Shown one piece after another: positions 27,957-34,784 of a DNA stretch of 64,000 bases. The notes under the pieces were generated by a model. That model saw nothing but the letters and a program-made list of their open reading frames with translations. It ran no database searches and was not told the origin of the DNA. Source of the DNA: JAHDVS01 sp964370985 (GTDB taxonomy: Bacteria; Actinomycetota; Thermoleophilia; Gaiellales; Gaiellaceae). The stretch spans positions 23,108 through 87,107 of the forward strand of contig CAYJLE010000009.1 of the NCBI GenBank assembly GCA_964370985.1, in the 5' to 3' direction. The position numbers and the translations under genes are program-made. The first letter of the stretch is position 1, and each line of letters opens with the position of its first letter.

Positions 27957-28765
27957 GGCTCCGGCCCTCCGGGTGCGGGGGCGGGTGGCGGGGCGGAGGC
28001 GCCGGTGCCGAGGTAGGCGTCGACGACCCGCTTGTCGCGCCGCACCTCGCCCGGCGAGCCGTCCGCGATCACCTTGCCCTCGTTCATCACGATCACGCGC
28101 TCGCTGACGGTCATCACGACTTCCATGTCGTGCTCGATCAGGAGAAAGGTCATGCCGAGGTCGGCCTGGAGCACCTTCATGTGCTCCAGGAGCTCGAGCC
28201 CGAGCGTGGGGTTGACGCCGGCCATCGGCTCGTCGAGCAGCACCAGCTCCGGCTCCGTCATCAGGGCCCGCGCGAACTCGAGTAGCTTGCGCTGACCGCC
28301 GGAGAGCGTGCCCGCGTAGTCGTCAGCGAGCCGGCTCAGCCGCACGAAGCTCAGGAGCTCGCGGGCCCGATCGGCGATCTCGCGTTCCCGCTGGCGGTAC
28401 TGCCTCGGTTGCAGGACGATGCGCCAGAGATGCTCGCCGGGCTGGTTGCGCGCAGCCAGCATCACGTTCTCGAGCACCGTCATCTTCGTCAGCGCCTTGG
28501 TGATCTGGAACGTCCTGACCAGCCCGCGCTTCGCGATCGTGTGCGGCGAGCGGCGGTCGATGCGCTCCCCCTTGAACCGGATCTCCCCCCGCTCGGGCCG
28601 GTAGAAGCCGGAGACGACGTTGAAGAGCGTCGTCTTGCCCGCGCCGTTCGGGCCGATCAGCGCCGTGATCGACCCGCTGGCCACGTCGAGCGTCGCGCCG
28701 TCGACGGCGGCGATGCCCCCGAAGTGCTTCTCGACGCCGGTGACGGTGAGGATGGGGCTACTCAA
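27953..28765 (-). CDS. livG: branched-chain amino acid ABC ATPase LivG
   Basis: 270-residue ATPase. Walker A GPNGAGKTT, LVRTFQITKALTKMTVLENVMLA, signature LSGGQRKLLEFARAL, Walker B LVLLDEPMAGVNP, switch LIEHDMEVVM. The MAGVNP and EHDM blocks are LivG-specific. The C-terminus is Ala/Pro-rich. Overlaps livM and livF on both sides. Confidence 0.95.
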   Translation of the reverse strand: MSSPILTVTGVEKHFGGIAAVDGATLDVASGSITALIGPNGAGKTTLFNVVSGFYRPERGEIRFKGERIDRRSPHTIAKRGLVRTFQITKALTKMTVLENVMLAARNQPGEHLWRIVLQPRQYRQREREIADRARELLSFVRLSRLADDYAGTLSGGQRKLLEFARALMTEPELVLLDEPMAGVNPTLGLELLEHMKVLQADLGMTFLLIEHDMEVVMTVSERVIVMNEGKVIADGSPGEVRRDKRVVDAYLGTGASAPPPAPAPGGPEP

Positions 28766-29750
28766 GGACCATCTCCTCCCGCTTGCCGAACAGTCCCTGC
28801 GGGCGGAACGCCATCAGCGCGATCAGGATCACGCCGACGATGACGAGGCGCAGGTAGGCCCGGTCCGCGGAGCCGAAGTAGGTGAACGGCGGGAAATCGA
28901 AGAACCGCGTCCCGGCGAAGATGACCCCGAAGATCACGGCTCCGACGGGCACGGCCCAGTTCCTCGCCGTGCCGGCCAGGATCACGATGATGTAGGCGAA
29001 GAACGTCGTCAGCGGGTCGAAGTCGTGTGGGCTGAAGAACGAGAACTGGAAGGCGAAGAAGAGACCGGCGATCGCGGCGAGCCCGGCTCCGAGGGCGAGC
29101 GCCTGGAGCTTGTACGCGAACACGTTCTTGCCGAGTGCGGAGGCGGCGTCCTCGTCCTCCCGGATCGAGCGGAGCACCCGCCCCCACGGTGCCTTGACGA
29201 GCATCTGCATGACGACGATCAGCGCGATCGCGACCGTCCAGACGATCGCGAGCATCGCGGTGTCCTTGCCCATGTCCCCGAACACGGTCTCGAGCGCGTC
29301 CTGCACCTTCCCCTGGAAGGCGAGCCAGTCGCCGTTGTAGGAGGCGGAGCTGCCGCTGCCCTTCAGGTTGATCGTGCCGATCGGGCCTCCCGTGAGGTCG
29401 TTCTGGTTGAGCGCGACGTAGCGCACGATCTCCCCGAACGCGATCGTAGTGATCGCGAGGTAGTCGGCCCGCAGACGCAGCGTCGGCAGCCCGATCAGGA
29501 GCCCGAACGCCATCGCGACGGCGATCCCGGCGAACGCGGCGGCCCACATCGGGACCTCGACCTTCACGATCAGGATCGCCATGGTGTAGGCGGCGATTGC
29601 CATGAACGCGACGTGGCCGAAGTTGAGCAGCCCGGTGAAGCCGAACTGGAGCTGGAGGCCGAGCGCGAAGATGGTGTAGATGCCGGCCACGACCCCGACG
29701 AACGCCCAGAAGGACGGGCTGGCGATCGTCGTCGCGAGCAGGGCGCTCAT
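28758..29750 (-). CDS. livM: branched-chain amino acid ABC permease LivM
   Basis: 330-residue permease with about 10 membrane segments. FGFTGLLNFGHVAFMAIAAY, then GLLIGLPTLRLRADYLAITTIAFGEI and the NDLTGG block, are typical of LivM. The ATG at 29750 is chosen over a longer frame because it starts the first hydrophobic region and overlaps the livH stop. Partner of LivH in one transporter. Confidence 0.94.
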   Translation of the reverse strand: MSALLATTIASPSFWAFVGVVAGIYTIFALGLQLQFGFTGLLNFGHVAFMAIAAYTMAILIVKVEVPMWAAAFAGIAVAMAFGLLIGLPTLRLRADYLAITTIAFGEIVRYVALNQNDLTGGPIGTINLKGSGSSASYNGDWLAFQGKVQDALETVFGDMGKDTAMLAIVWTVAIALIVVMQMLVKAPWGRVLRSIREDEDAASALGKNVFAYKLQALALGAGLAAIAGLFFAFQFSFFSPHDFDPLTTFFAYIIVILAGTARNWAVPVGAVIFGVIFAGTRFFDFPPFTYFGSADRAYLRLVIVGVILIALMAFRPQGLFGKREEMVLE

Positions 29751-30640
29751 ACGTAGCGCGCCTTCCCGAGCAGGCCCTGGGGGCGCACGAGCAGCGCGAG
29801 GATCAGGATCGCGAACGCCACGACGGGCTTGTAGACGGGGTTGACGCCGCCGGCGAGGGCGCTCCACGTCGAAACCTCCATGGCGAGCCCGAGGCCGACG
29901 CCGCCGACGAGGGAGCCGTAGGCGCTGCCGACGCCGCCGAGGATGACGGCGGCGAAGATCGGGAGCAGCAGCGTGAAGCCCATGTTGGGGTTGAAGGAGC
30001 TTTGCACCAGCCCGAGCAGCACGCCGCCGAGCCCGGCCAGCCCCGCTCCCAGGATCCAGGTGTAGGCGATGATCCGGTCGACGTCGATACCTGACACGGA
30101 CGCGAGATCGCTGTTGTCGGAGTACGCGCGCATCGACTTCCCGAGCTTCGTCCTCGCGAGCATCAGGCCCACGAGCAGAATCGCCGCGAAGGCGATCGAG
30201 ACGGCGGTGATCTGCGTCAGCGACAGGCGGATCACGCCGCCGAGGTCGTAGGCCTGGAACACGTCGACGTCGAGTCGCCGGGGCGTAGCCCCCCAGACGA
30301 GGAAGATGACATGCCGCAGGACGAGGGCGAGCCCGATCGAGACGAGCAGCAGCGCGACCACCTTCGCGCCGCGGCGGCGGAGCGGCCGCCAGAGCCCGTA
30401 CTCGAGCCCGACGCCGAGCAGCGCGGTCGCGCCCATCGCGAGCACGATCGCGATCGCGATCGGCCAGCCGAGCGTCACGTTGACGGCGAACGCCATGAAG
30501 GCCCCGAACGCGAGGTACTCGCCGTGGGCGAAGTTGACGATCCCCAGGATCCCGTAGACCAGCGTGAGCCCGATGGCGGCGATCGCGATGATCGAGCCGG
30601 TGACGAGGCCGTTCGCTAGGAGCTGGGCGAGCTCGCTCAT
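29747..30640 (-). CDS. livH: branched-chain amino acid ABC permease LivH
   Basis: 297-residue permease, first gene of the operon. Starts MSELAQLLANGLVTGSIIAIAAIGLTLVYGILGIVNFAHGE, the LivH signature. RAYSDNSDLASVSGIDVDRI is the cytoplasmic EAA-like loop that contacts the ATPases. The upstream in-frame reading has no coding character, so ATG 30640 is the start. A promoter must lie in the 46 bases after the GNAT gene or earlier. Confidence 0.94.
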   Translation of the reverse strand: MSELAQLLANGLVTGSIIAIAAIGLTLVYGILGIVNFAHGEYLAFGAFMAFAVNVTLGWPIAIAIVLAMGATALLGVGLEYGLWRPLRRRGAKVVALLLVSIGLALVLRHVIFLVWGATPRRLDVDVFQAYDLGGVIRLSLTQITAVSIAFAAILLVGLMLARTKLGKSMRAYSDNSDLASVSGIDVDRIIAYTWILGAGLAGLGGVLLGLVQSSFNPNMGFTLLLPIFAAVILGGVGSAYGSLVGGVGLGLAMEVSTWSALAGGVNPVYKPVVAFAILILALLVRPQGLLGKARYV

Positions 30641-30686
30641 CGACTCGCGGGAGCCTATCGCTCGCGTCGCGCCCAGTACAGCCTCC

Positions 30687-31118
30687 CTACAGCTCGAGCC
30701 TGTAGGCGCGCCCGTGGTGCGTGAAGCCGTACGCGTCGTAGAGCGGGTGCGAGCCCGTGCGATCGTGGCCGGACTCGAGCTTGAGCGCGTGGCAGCCGCG
30801 CGCCCGGGCCTCCGCCACGCAGGCGTCGAGGAGGGCCCGAGCGATTCCGTGGCGGCGCTGCTCCGGCCGTACGAAGAGGTCGGGCAACCACGCCTCGGGC
30901 GTCGTCCAGTTGAGCCGCGGCCGGAACCAGAGGCTCGCGGCCCCCGCGAGCTCCCCACCCTCTTCGGCGACGAGCACGAGCCCGTCCGGGTGCTCGAGGT
31001 GCGCGAGCAAGACCGCGCGCTGCGCGGCGGGGTCGGCCGCGACGGCGGGCCTGCCGAGCCCGGCCATCAACTCGAGCACCTCGCCTGCGTCGTCGGGGGT
31101 CGCGCGCCTGACCGGCAC
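30687..31118 (-). CDS. GNAT family N-acetyltransferase
   Basis: 143-residue single-domain GNAT. The V-P-V-R-R-A-T-P-D-D-A start is the family's first strand; LPDLFVRPEQRRHGIARALLDACVAEARARG is the acetyl-CoA-binding motif A (R-x2-G-I-A type), and HPLYDAYGFTHHGRAYRLEL is motif B and the C-terminal strand. The substrate is unknown. GTG 31118 is set by a TACCGT box 7 bases upstream. It may be followed by read-through into livH. Confidence 0.88.
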   Translation of the reverse strand: MPVRRATPDDAGEVLELMAGLGRPAVAADPAAQRAVLLAHLEHPDGLVLVAEEGGELAGAASLWFRPRLNWTTPEAWLPDLFVRPEQRRHGIARALLDACVAEARARGCHALKLESGHDRTGSHPLYDAYGFTHHGRAYRLEL

Positions 31119-31125
31119 GTGCGGA

Positions 31126-31131
31126 ACGGTA
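31126..31131 (-). promoter_or_regulatory. -10 element of the GNAT gene (TACCGT)
   Basis: Minus-strand TACCGT ends 7 bases before the GTG at 31118. Confidence 0.45.
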
Positions 31132-31204
31132 GCGGGGCCGCCACGGGGCAGCCGGTCGGATCCGGTTCGGAAGCAAGCTGCCGGGGCCGTCACCGTGGAG
31201 CAGA

Positions 31205-31218
31205 GCCCCGTGCGGGGC
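31205..31218 (-). terminator. short GC hairpin after the frameshifted gene
   Basis: GCCCCG and CGGGGC can pair around a TG centre just downstream (minus strand) of the stop at 31222. Terminator-like, but small. Confidence 0.35.
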
Positions 31219-31221
31219 CGG

Positions 31222-31447
31222 CTACGCCGCGTCGACCCAGTCGGGCCGGCGAATGCGCACGCCCAGCTTCCGCAGGGCGTCGTGGAGGTCCCGGAAGTGC
31301 TCACGGCGCACGATCGCTGCCGCCGAGCGGTCATCCGTGCGAGCCGCGAGACTATTCTGGGTACTTCGCATACCAGGCCGCCGCGCCGAGGAGCGCGTCC
31401 AGCTCTGGTTCCGTCAGGGAATCGACGGTGGCCGGGTTCACGGACAT
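31222..31447 (-). pseudogene. small hypothetical gene split by a frameshift
   Basis: Two overlapping minus-strand reading frames. The first, ATG 31447 to stop 31352, reads MSVNPATVDSLTEPELDALL and ends AAAWYAKYPE. The second, open to the stop at 31222 (ATG at 31371), contains DDRSAAAIVRREHFRDLHDA and ends WVDAA. Both have strong G/C third-position bias and together read like one protein of about 74 residues; skipping one C in the TACCCA stretch joins them. TACGAT 6 bases before ATG 31447 gives it a promoter. Function unknown; either a real frameshift, a programmed +1 shift, or a base error. Confidence 0.6.
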
Positions 31448-31453
31448 GGGGCG

Positions 31454-31459
31454 ATCGTA
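31454..31459 (-). promoter_or_regulatory. -10 element TACGAT
   Basis: Ends 6 bases before the ATG at 31447 on the minus strand; leaderless layout. Confidence 0.45.
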
Positions 31460-31568
31460 CCCGGTGAATCGGCGGCTGGCGCTCGCGCGGTCCCAATGGT
31501 CAGCCATCCATTCGCCTCGAGTTCTTACGGCGAAGCGAGGGCGGTTTCGTTCCAGCCGATCCGCGCCG

Positions 31569-31574
31569 TAGACT
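31569..31574 (+). promoter_or_regulatory. -10 element of the methyltransferase gene (TAGACT)
   Basis: TAGACT ends 10 bases before the ATG at 31585. An in-frame GTG at 31579 is too close to the box to be in the mRNA. Confidence 0.45.
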
Positions 31575-31584
31575 CCGAGTGTCA

Positions 31585-32757
31585 ATGGCGAACGGGCGTT
31601 CCCTCAGAGTCGTCGGTCTGTTTGCCGGAATCGGCGGGATCGAGCTGGGCCTTCATGCGGCGGGTCATCGTAGTGTCCTTCTCTGCGAGGTCGACCCGGG
31701 CGCGCAGGCGGTTCTCCGTGCCCGATTCCCCGGAATCCCGCTAGCGCCCGATGTCCGAGAAATCGATCGATTGCCCGAGTTGGATCTCGTCTGCGCGGGT
31801 TTCCCGTGTCAGGATCTCAGCCAGGCTGGTCGCACAGCGGGCATCTCCGGCCGCAACTCGGGGCTCGTGGGCGAGGTATTCCGGCTGTTGGACGACGCGT
31901 CGCCAGAGTGGATCTGCCTGGAGAACGTTCCCTTCATGCTTCAACTCGATCGCGGTCGGGCAATGCGGTATCTCACGTCTGAGCTCGCGGGCCGGGGCTA
32001 CACGTGGGCGTATCGCATCGTGGATTCCCGAGCCTTCGGACTCCCCCAACGCCGGAAGCGCGTTCTCCTACTGGCGTCGCGCGTGAATGATCCCCGAGCT
32101 GTCCTGTTCGGCGACGACTCCGGTGAGCCGGAGGAACGCGACGAGGCCGCCGTCGCTTGCGGCTTCTACTGGACGGAAGGCATTCGCGGCCTAGGCTGGG
32201 CCGTCGACGCGGTCCCGACTCTGAAGGGGGGGTCGACAGTCGGTATTCCATCCCCTCCCGCGATCAGGCTCCCGGATGGGGAGGGGATCGTCCTTCCGGA
32301 ACTGAGGGACGCGGAACGCCTTCAGGGCTTCGAAGCCGACTGGACGCTCCCCGCGACCGAGATGGGCCTGCGACCGGGCGCCCGCTGGAAACTCGTCGGT
32401 AACGCCGTAAGCGTCCCGGTCTCGCACTGGCTCGGGAGCCGGCTTCGCGGCCCGGGGCGGTATGACGAGACGGACTACGAACAAGTGATCGAGAGTTGGC
32501 CTAATGCGGCCTGGGGGCGCGACGGGAATGCCTACTTCGTACGAGTTTCGCAATGGCCAGCGAACGAGTTCCGCCCCGGCTTGGCTGAGTTCCTGCGGTA
32601 TCCGACCGCACCGCTGTCCGAAAGGGCCACGGAAGGCTTCTTGCGGCGTGCGAGCGCGAGTTCGCTCAGGTTCCCGGACGGATTCCTCCGCGACGTGGCG
32701 ATGCATCTCGACCGAGTGCGTGCCCGGAATGGCGCTCAGCTCTCGATACTCGCATAG
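31585..32757 (+). CDS. DNA (cytosine-5) methyltransferase
   Basis: 390-residue C5-cytosine methyltransferase of a type II restriction-modification system. Motif I VGLFAGIGGIELGLH, motif IV AGFPCQDLSQAG with catalytic Cys75, motif VI ENVPFML, motif VIII QRRKRVLLLAS, motif X GNAVSVPVSHW. The target-recognition region lies between VIII and IX, plus an unusual extra C-terminal stretch of about 110 residues after motif X. Codon use is more AT-tolerant than the neighbours, a sign of transfer. Followed by a putative nuclease and vsr. Target sequence unknown. Confidence 0.93.
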   Translation: MANGRSLRVVGLFAGIGGIELGLHAAGHRSVLLCEVDPGAQAVLRARFPGIPLAPDVREIDRLPELDLVCAGFPCQDLSQAGRTAGISGRNSGLVGEVFRLLDDASPEWICLENVPFMLQLDRGRAMRYLTSELAGRGYTWAYRIVDSRAFGLPQRRKRVLLLASRVNDPRAVLFGDDSGEPEERDEAAVACGFYWTEGIRGLGWAVDAVPTLKGGSTVGIPSPPAIRLPDGEGIVLPELRDAERLQGFEADWTLPATEMGLRPGARWKLVGNAVSVPVSHWLGSRLRGPGRYDETDYEQVIESWPNAAWGRDGNAYFVRVSQWPANEFRPGLAEFLRYPTAPLSERATEGFLRRASASSLRFPDGFLRDVAMHLDRVRARNGAQLSILA

Positions 32758-32802
32758 GCCGCCAGGCCTGGAGGCAGTTCAGTAGACGGGCCGTCGATAC
32801 TC

Positions 32803-33621
32803 GTGGCGACGATGTCGGTCCCCAACGTCCGTGACCGATCCGGCCGGCTGTGGCAATACCACTCGCGCTCGGATCTCCACAGCAGGACGGCGTGTTGGGT
32901 GGTCGTCTTCGACTTGCTCCAGCAGAGCACGCTTCTCCGAGATCACGCCTTGTCCGGGACGGTCATCTTCGGTGTCAACTTCGAGATGCGGGACTTCGCC
33001 ACGGGGCGTCAGAAGAAGCTCGATCTAGTCATTGCCCGACCGGCGGGTACCGGGATCACCGGATCGAAGACGCTCGCACAGACCGCCGACGAGTGGGGCG
33101 TCGTTCTCGAACCGGAGCAGCGCTCCAAGCTTGTCGGGCTACCGGCGCTTCAGCAGGGCGTGGTGGGGGCCCCATTGATCGCTCTTGAAGCCAAGGCGGC
33201 CATGACAGCGCACACCAAGGCGAGACCGCGGCTGTACGACGAGCTCAACTCCAGTCACCTCACTGTCCACGGCGCGTCCCGCCAGGCTCTCGCCGTCGGA
33301 TTCGTGATGGTCAACGTGAGCGCGACGTTCGTGAGTCCGGCCCGCCAGGGGCGTGGGCGGTCGAACATCGTGTCGACGCACCGTCAACCCAGAGACGCAG
33401 AAGGGATCATCGCCAAGGTGCGCGAGATACCGCGTCGGGTCGGGCCGGGGTCGAGCGGTTTCGATGGACTCGCGATCGTAGCGGTCGAATGCGCAAACGA
33501 CGGCAGCCGAGTAGCGCTCGTCACGGATCCCCCAGCTCCCCAGCCCGGCGACATCTATCACTACGAGACGATGGTTACACGCGTTGCGAACGAGTACGAC
33601 ACGACGTTCGCGCGGATCTGA
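32803..33621 (+). CDS. putative type II restriction endonuclease
   Basis: 272-residue protein without an obvious named family. It has a PD-(D/E)XK-like arrangement: Asp74 in KKLDLVIARP, then Glu129-Ala-Lys131 in PLIALEAKAAMTAH, followed by the helix ARPRLYDELNSSH. With its place between a C5 methyltransferase and a Vsr endonuclease, a restriction enzyme of the same target is the best guess. The start is uncertain: GTG 32803 or ATG 32812. Lower GC than the core genome. It could alternatively be another nuclease or a defence accessory. Confidence 0.65.
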   Translation: MATMSVPNVRDRSGRLWQYHSRSDLHSRTACWVVVFDLLQQSTLLRDHALSGTVIFGVNFEMRDFATGRQKKLDLVIARPAGTGITGSKTLAQTADEWGVVLEPEQRSKLVGLPALQQGVVGAPLIALEAKAAMTAHTKARPRLYDELNSSHLTVHGASRQALAVGFVMVNVSATFVSPARQGRGRSNIVSTHRQPRDAEGIIAKVREIPRRVGPGSSGFDGLAIVAVECANDGSRVALVTDPPAPQPGDIYHYETMVTRVANEYDTTFARI

Positions 33622-33628
33622 GCCTGCG

Positions 33629-33634
33629 TAGACT
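33629..33634 (+). promoter_or_regulatory. -10 element of vsr (TAGACT)
   Basis: TAGACT ends 6 bases before the GTG of vsr; leaderless layout. Confidence 0.5.
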
Positions 33635-33640
33635 GGTCCC

Positions 33641-34063
33641 GTGAGCCCCGACCGGGGGACGCCAGCCGCAACCTCGCCCGAGGCACTCAGGCGCATGCAG
33701 CGCCAGCGGCGGCGGGACACTGCGCCGGAACTTGCGATCCGGTCGAGGCTGCACCGCATGGGGATCCGCTTTCGAGTCGACTACCCGCTGCCGGGTCTGC
33801 GCCGGCGCGCAGACATCGCGCTCCCGCGAGCGCACGTGGCTGTGTTCGTCGACGGATGCTTCTGGCACAGCTGTCCCGAGCACGGGACGTTGCCGAAGAG
33901 CAACACGCTGTGGTGGAGCGAGAAGCTCGCTGCGAACCGCGATCGCGATCGCAACACCGACGAGCGCTTAGCGCGAGGCGGCTGGACGGTGATCCGGGTC
34001 TGGGAACATGAGGATCCGGCCGAGGCGGTCGACCGGATCCGCCGCGCGACCGGTGTTGCGTAG
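33641..34063 (+). CDS. vsr: very short patch repair endonuclease
   Basis: 140-residue Vsr-family nuclease that nicks at T:G mismatches formed by deamination of 5-methylcytosine. RQRRRDTAPELAIRSRLHRMGIRFRVDYPL and RRADIALPRAHVAVFVDGCFWHSCPEH are the family motifs (catalytic Asp in DIA; FVDGCFWH; the Cys/His pair binds structural zinc), and WTVIRVWEHE follows. It protects the methyltransferase's target sites from C-to-T loss. It belongs to the island with the methyltransferase and nuclease. Confidence 0.94.
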   Translation: MSPDRGTPAATSPEALRRMQRQRRRDTAPELAIRSRLHRMGIRFRVDYPLPGLRRRADIALPRAHVAVFVDGCFWHSCPEHGTLPKSNTLWWSEKLAANRDRDRNTDERLARGGWTVIRVWEHEDPAEAVDRIRRATGVA

Positions 34064-34087
34064 GGTCGACCCGCGCATCAACTGCGG

Positions 34088-34480
34088 CTACTCCCCCGCC
34101 GGCCAGTGCTCGACGGTCAGCTCCGGCATCGGGAAGTGCTTCGGGTTGCCGGTCGCGAGCCGTCCGCCGATCGCGTGCGCGGCGGCCGCGATCAGCGCGT
34201 CGGCCTGCGAGATCGTGACGCCGCGGCGGCCGAGCTCGCGGCGCCACTCCCCTGCTCGCCAGCCCTCCTCGGCTCCCAGCGGGACGACGCTCAGCCCGCC
34301 GAGCAGCCGGCGGGCGCGCTCCTCCTCATCCGGCCGCAGCCCCCGGACGACCTCGTCGATGTTGAGCGCACACGCCCAGGGGCGGTCGCCCGCGAGCCGC
34401 AGCAGCCGCAGGCGCCTGGCTGCCTGGCGACCCCGGAGGGCGTCGACGAGCACAGTCGTGTCGAGCAGGACGTCGGCCAC
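34088..34480 (-). CDS. vapC: PIN-domain toxin VapC
   Basis: 130-residue PIN ribonuclease. Acidic catalytic residues: Asp7 in VLLDTTVLVDAL, a Glu in NIDEVVRGL, an Asp in SQADALIAAAA, and the TGNPKHF end motif. Directly downstream of its antitoxin, with adjacent stop and start. VapC toxins cut tRNA or rRNA when released from VapB. Confidence 0.92.
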   Translation of the reverse strand: MADVLLDTTVLVDALRGRQAARRLRLLRLAGDRPWACALNIDEVVRGLRPDEEERARRLLGGLSVVPLGAEEGWRAGEWRRELGRRGVTISQADALIAAAAHAIGGRLATGNPKHFPMPELTVEHWPAGE

Positions 34481-34726
34481 TCAGCCGACCCGCCTCGGGT
34501 CGGCGTAGCGCTGCTCGTGAACCCACGCGGCCACATCGTCGTCCCAGTCGTGCCCGGTATCGGGGATCGATCCCAGCGCGGACTCGATCAGCTCCCAGCG
34601 TCGCTCCTGGTCGAGAGAGCGCTCCACCGCTCGCGAGATGAACGCGCTGCGCCCGCGCGGACCGACACGGCGATCGAGCTCCTTCACGAGCGCATCATCG
34701 AGGAAGATGTGTAAACGCACACACAC
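34481..34726 (-). CDS. vapB: antitoxin VapB (ribbon-helix-helix)
   Basis: 81 residues. The N-terminal VRLHIFLDDALVKELDRRV and RSAFISRAVERSL form a ribbon-helix-helix DNA-binding domain, and the acidic/Trp-rich tail (DTGHDWDDDVAAWVHEQRY) should bind VapC. Start GTG 34726 lies 8 bases after TAGTGT on the minus strand. The RHH domain probably represses the operon through a palindrome just upstream. Confidence 0.85.
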   Translation of the reverse strand: MCVRLHIFLDDALVKELDRRVGPRGRSAFISRAVERSLDQERRWELIESALGSIPDTGHDWDDDVAAWVHEQRYADPRRVG

Positions 34727-34734
34727 AAGTTAGC

Positions 34735-34740
34735 ACACTA
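34735..34740 (-). promoter_or_regulatory. -10 element of vapBC (TAGTGT)
   Basis: Minus-strand TAGTGT ends 8 bases before the vapB GTG. Confidence 0.45.
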
Positions 34741-34741
34741 C

Positions 34742-34759
34742 CGGCACGGGATCGTGCCG
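34742..34759. promoter_or_regulatory. palindrome between vapB and polA
   Basis: CGGCACG and CGTGCCG around a GGAT centre, a perfect 7-base inverted repeat just upstream of the vapB -10 and of the polA -10. Candidate operator for VapB/VapBC; could also act as an insulating hairpin. Confidence 0.45.
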
Positions 34760-34772
34760 ACTCGTCCGCGCG

Positions 34773-34778
34773 TAGAGT
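34773..34778 (+). promoter_or_regulatory. -10 element of polA (TAGAGT)
   Basis: TAGAGT ends 6 bases before the polA GTG; leaderless layout. Confidence 0.5.
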
Positions 34779-34784
34779 TGGGCC

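Noticed and set aside
31119..31221. Looked for an additional gene or attachment site next to the restriction island
   Set aside because: Only a small GC hairpin is visible; no direct repeats, integrase or tRNA edge were found, so the island's way of entry is unknown.
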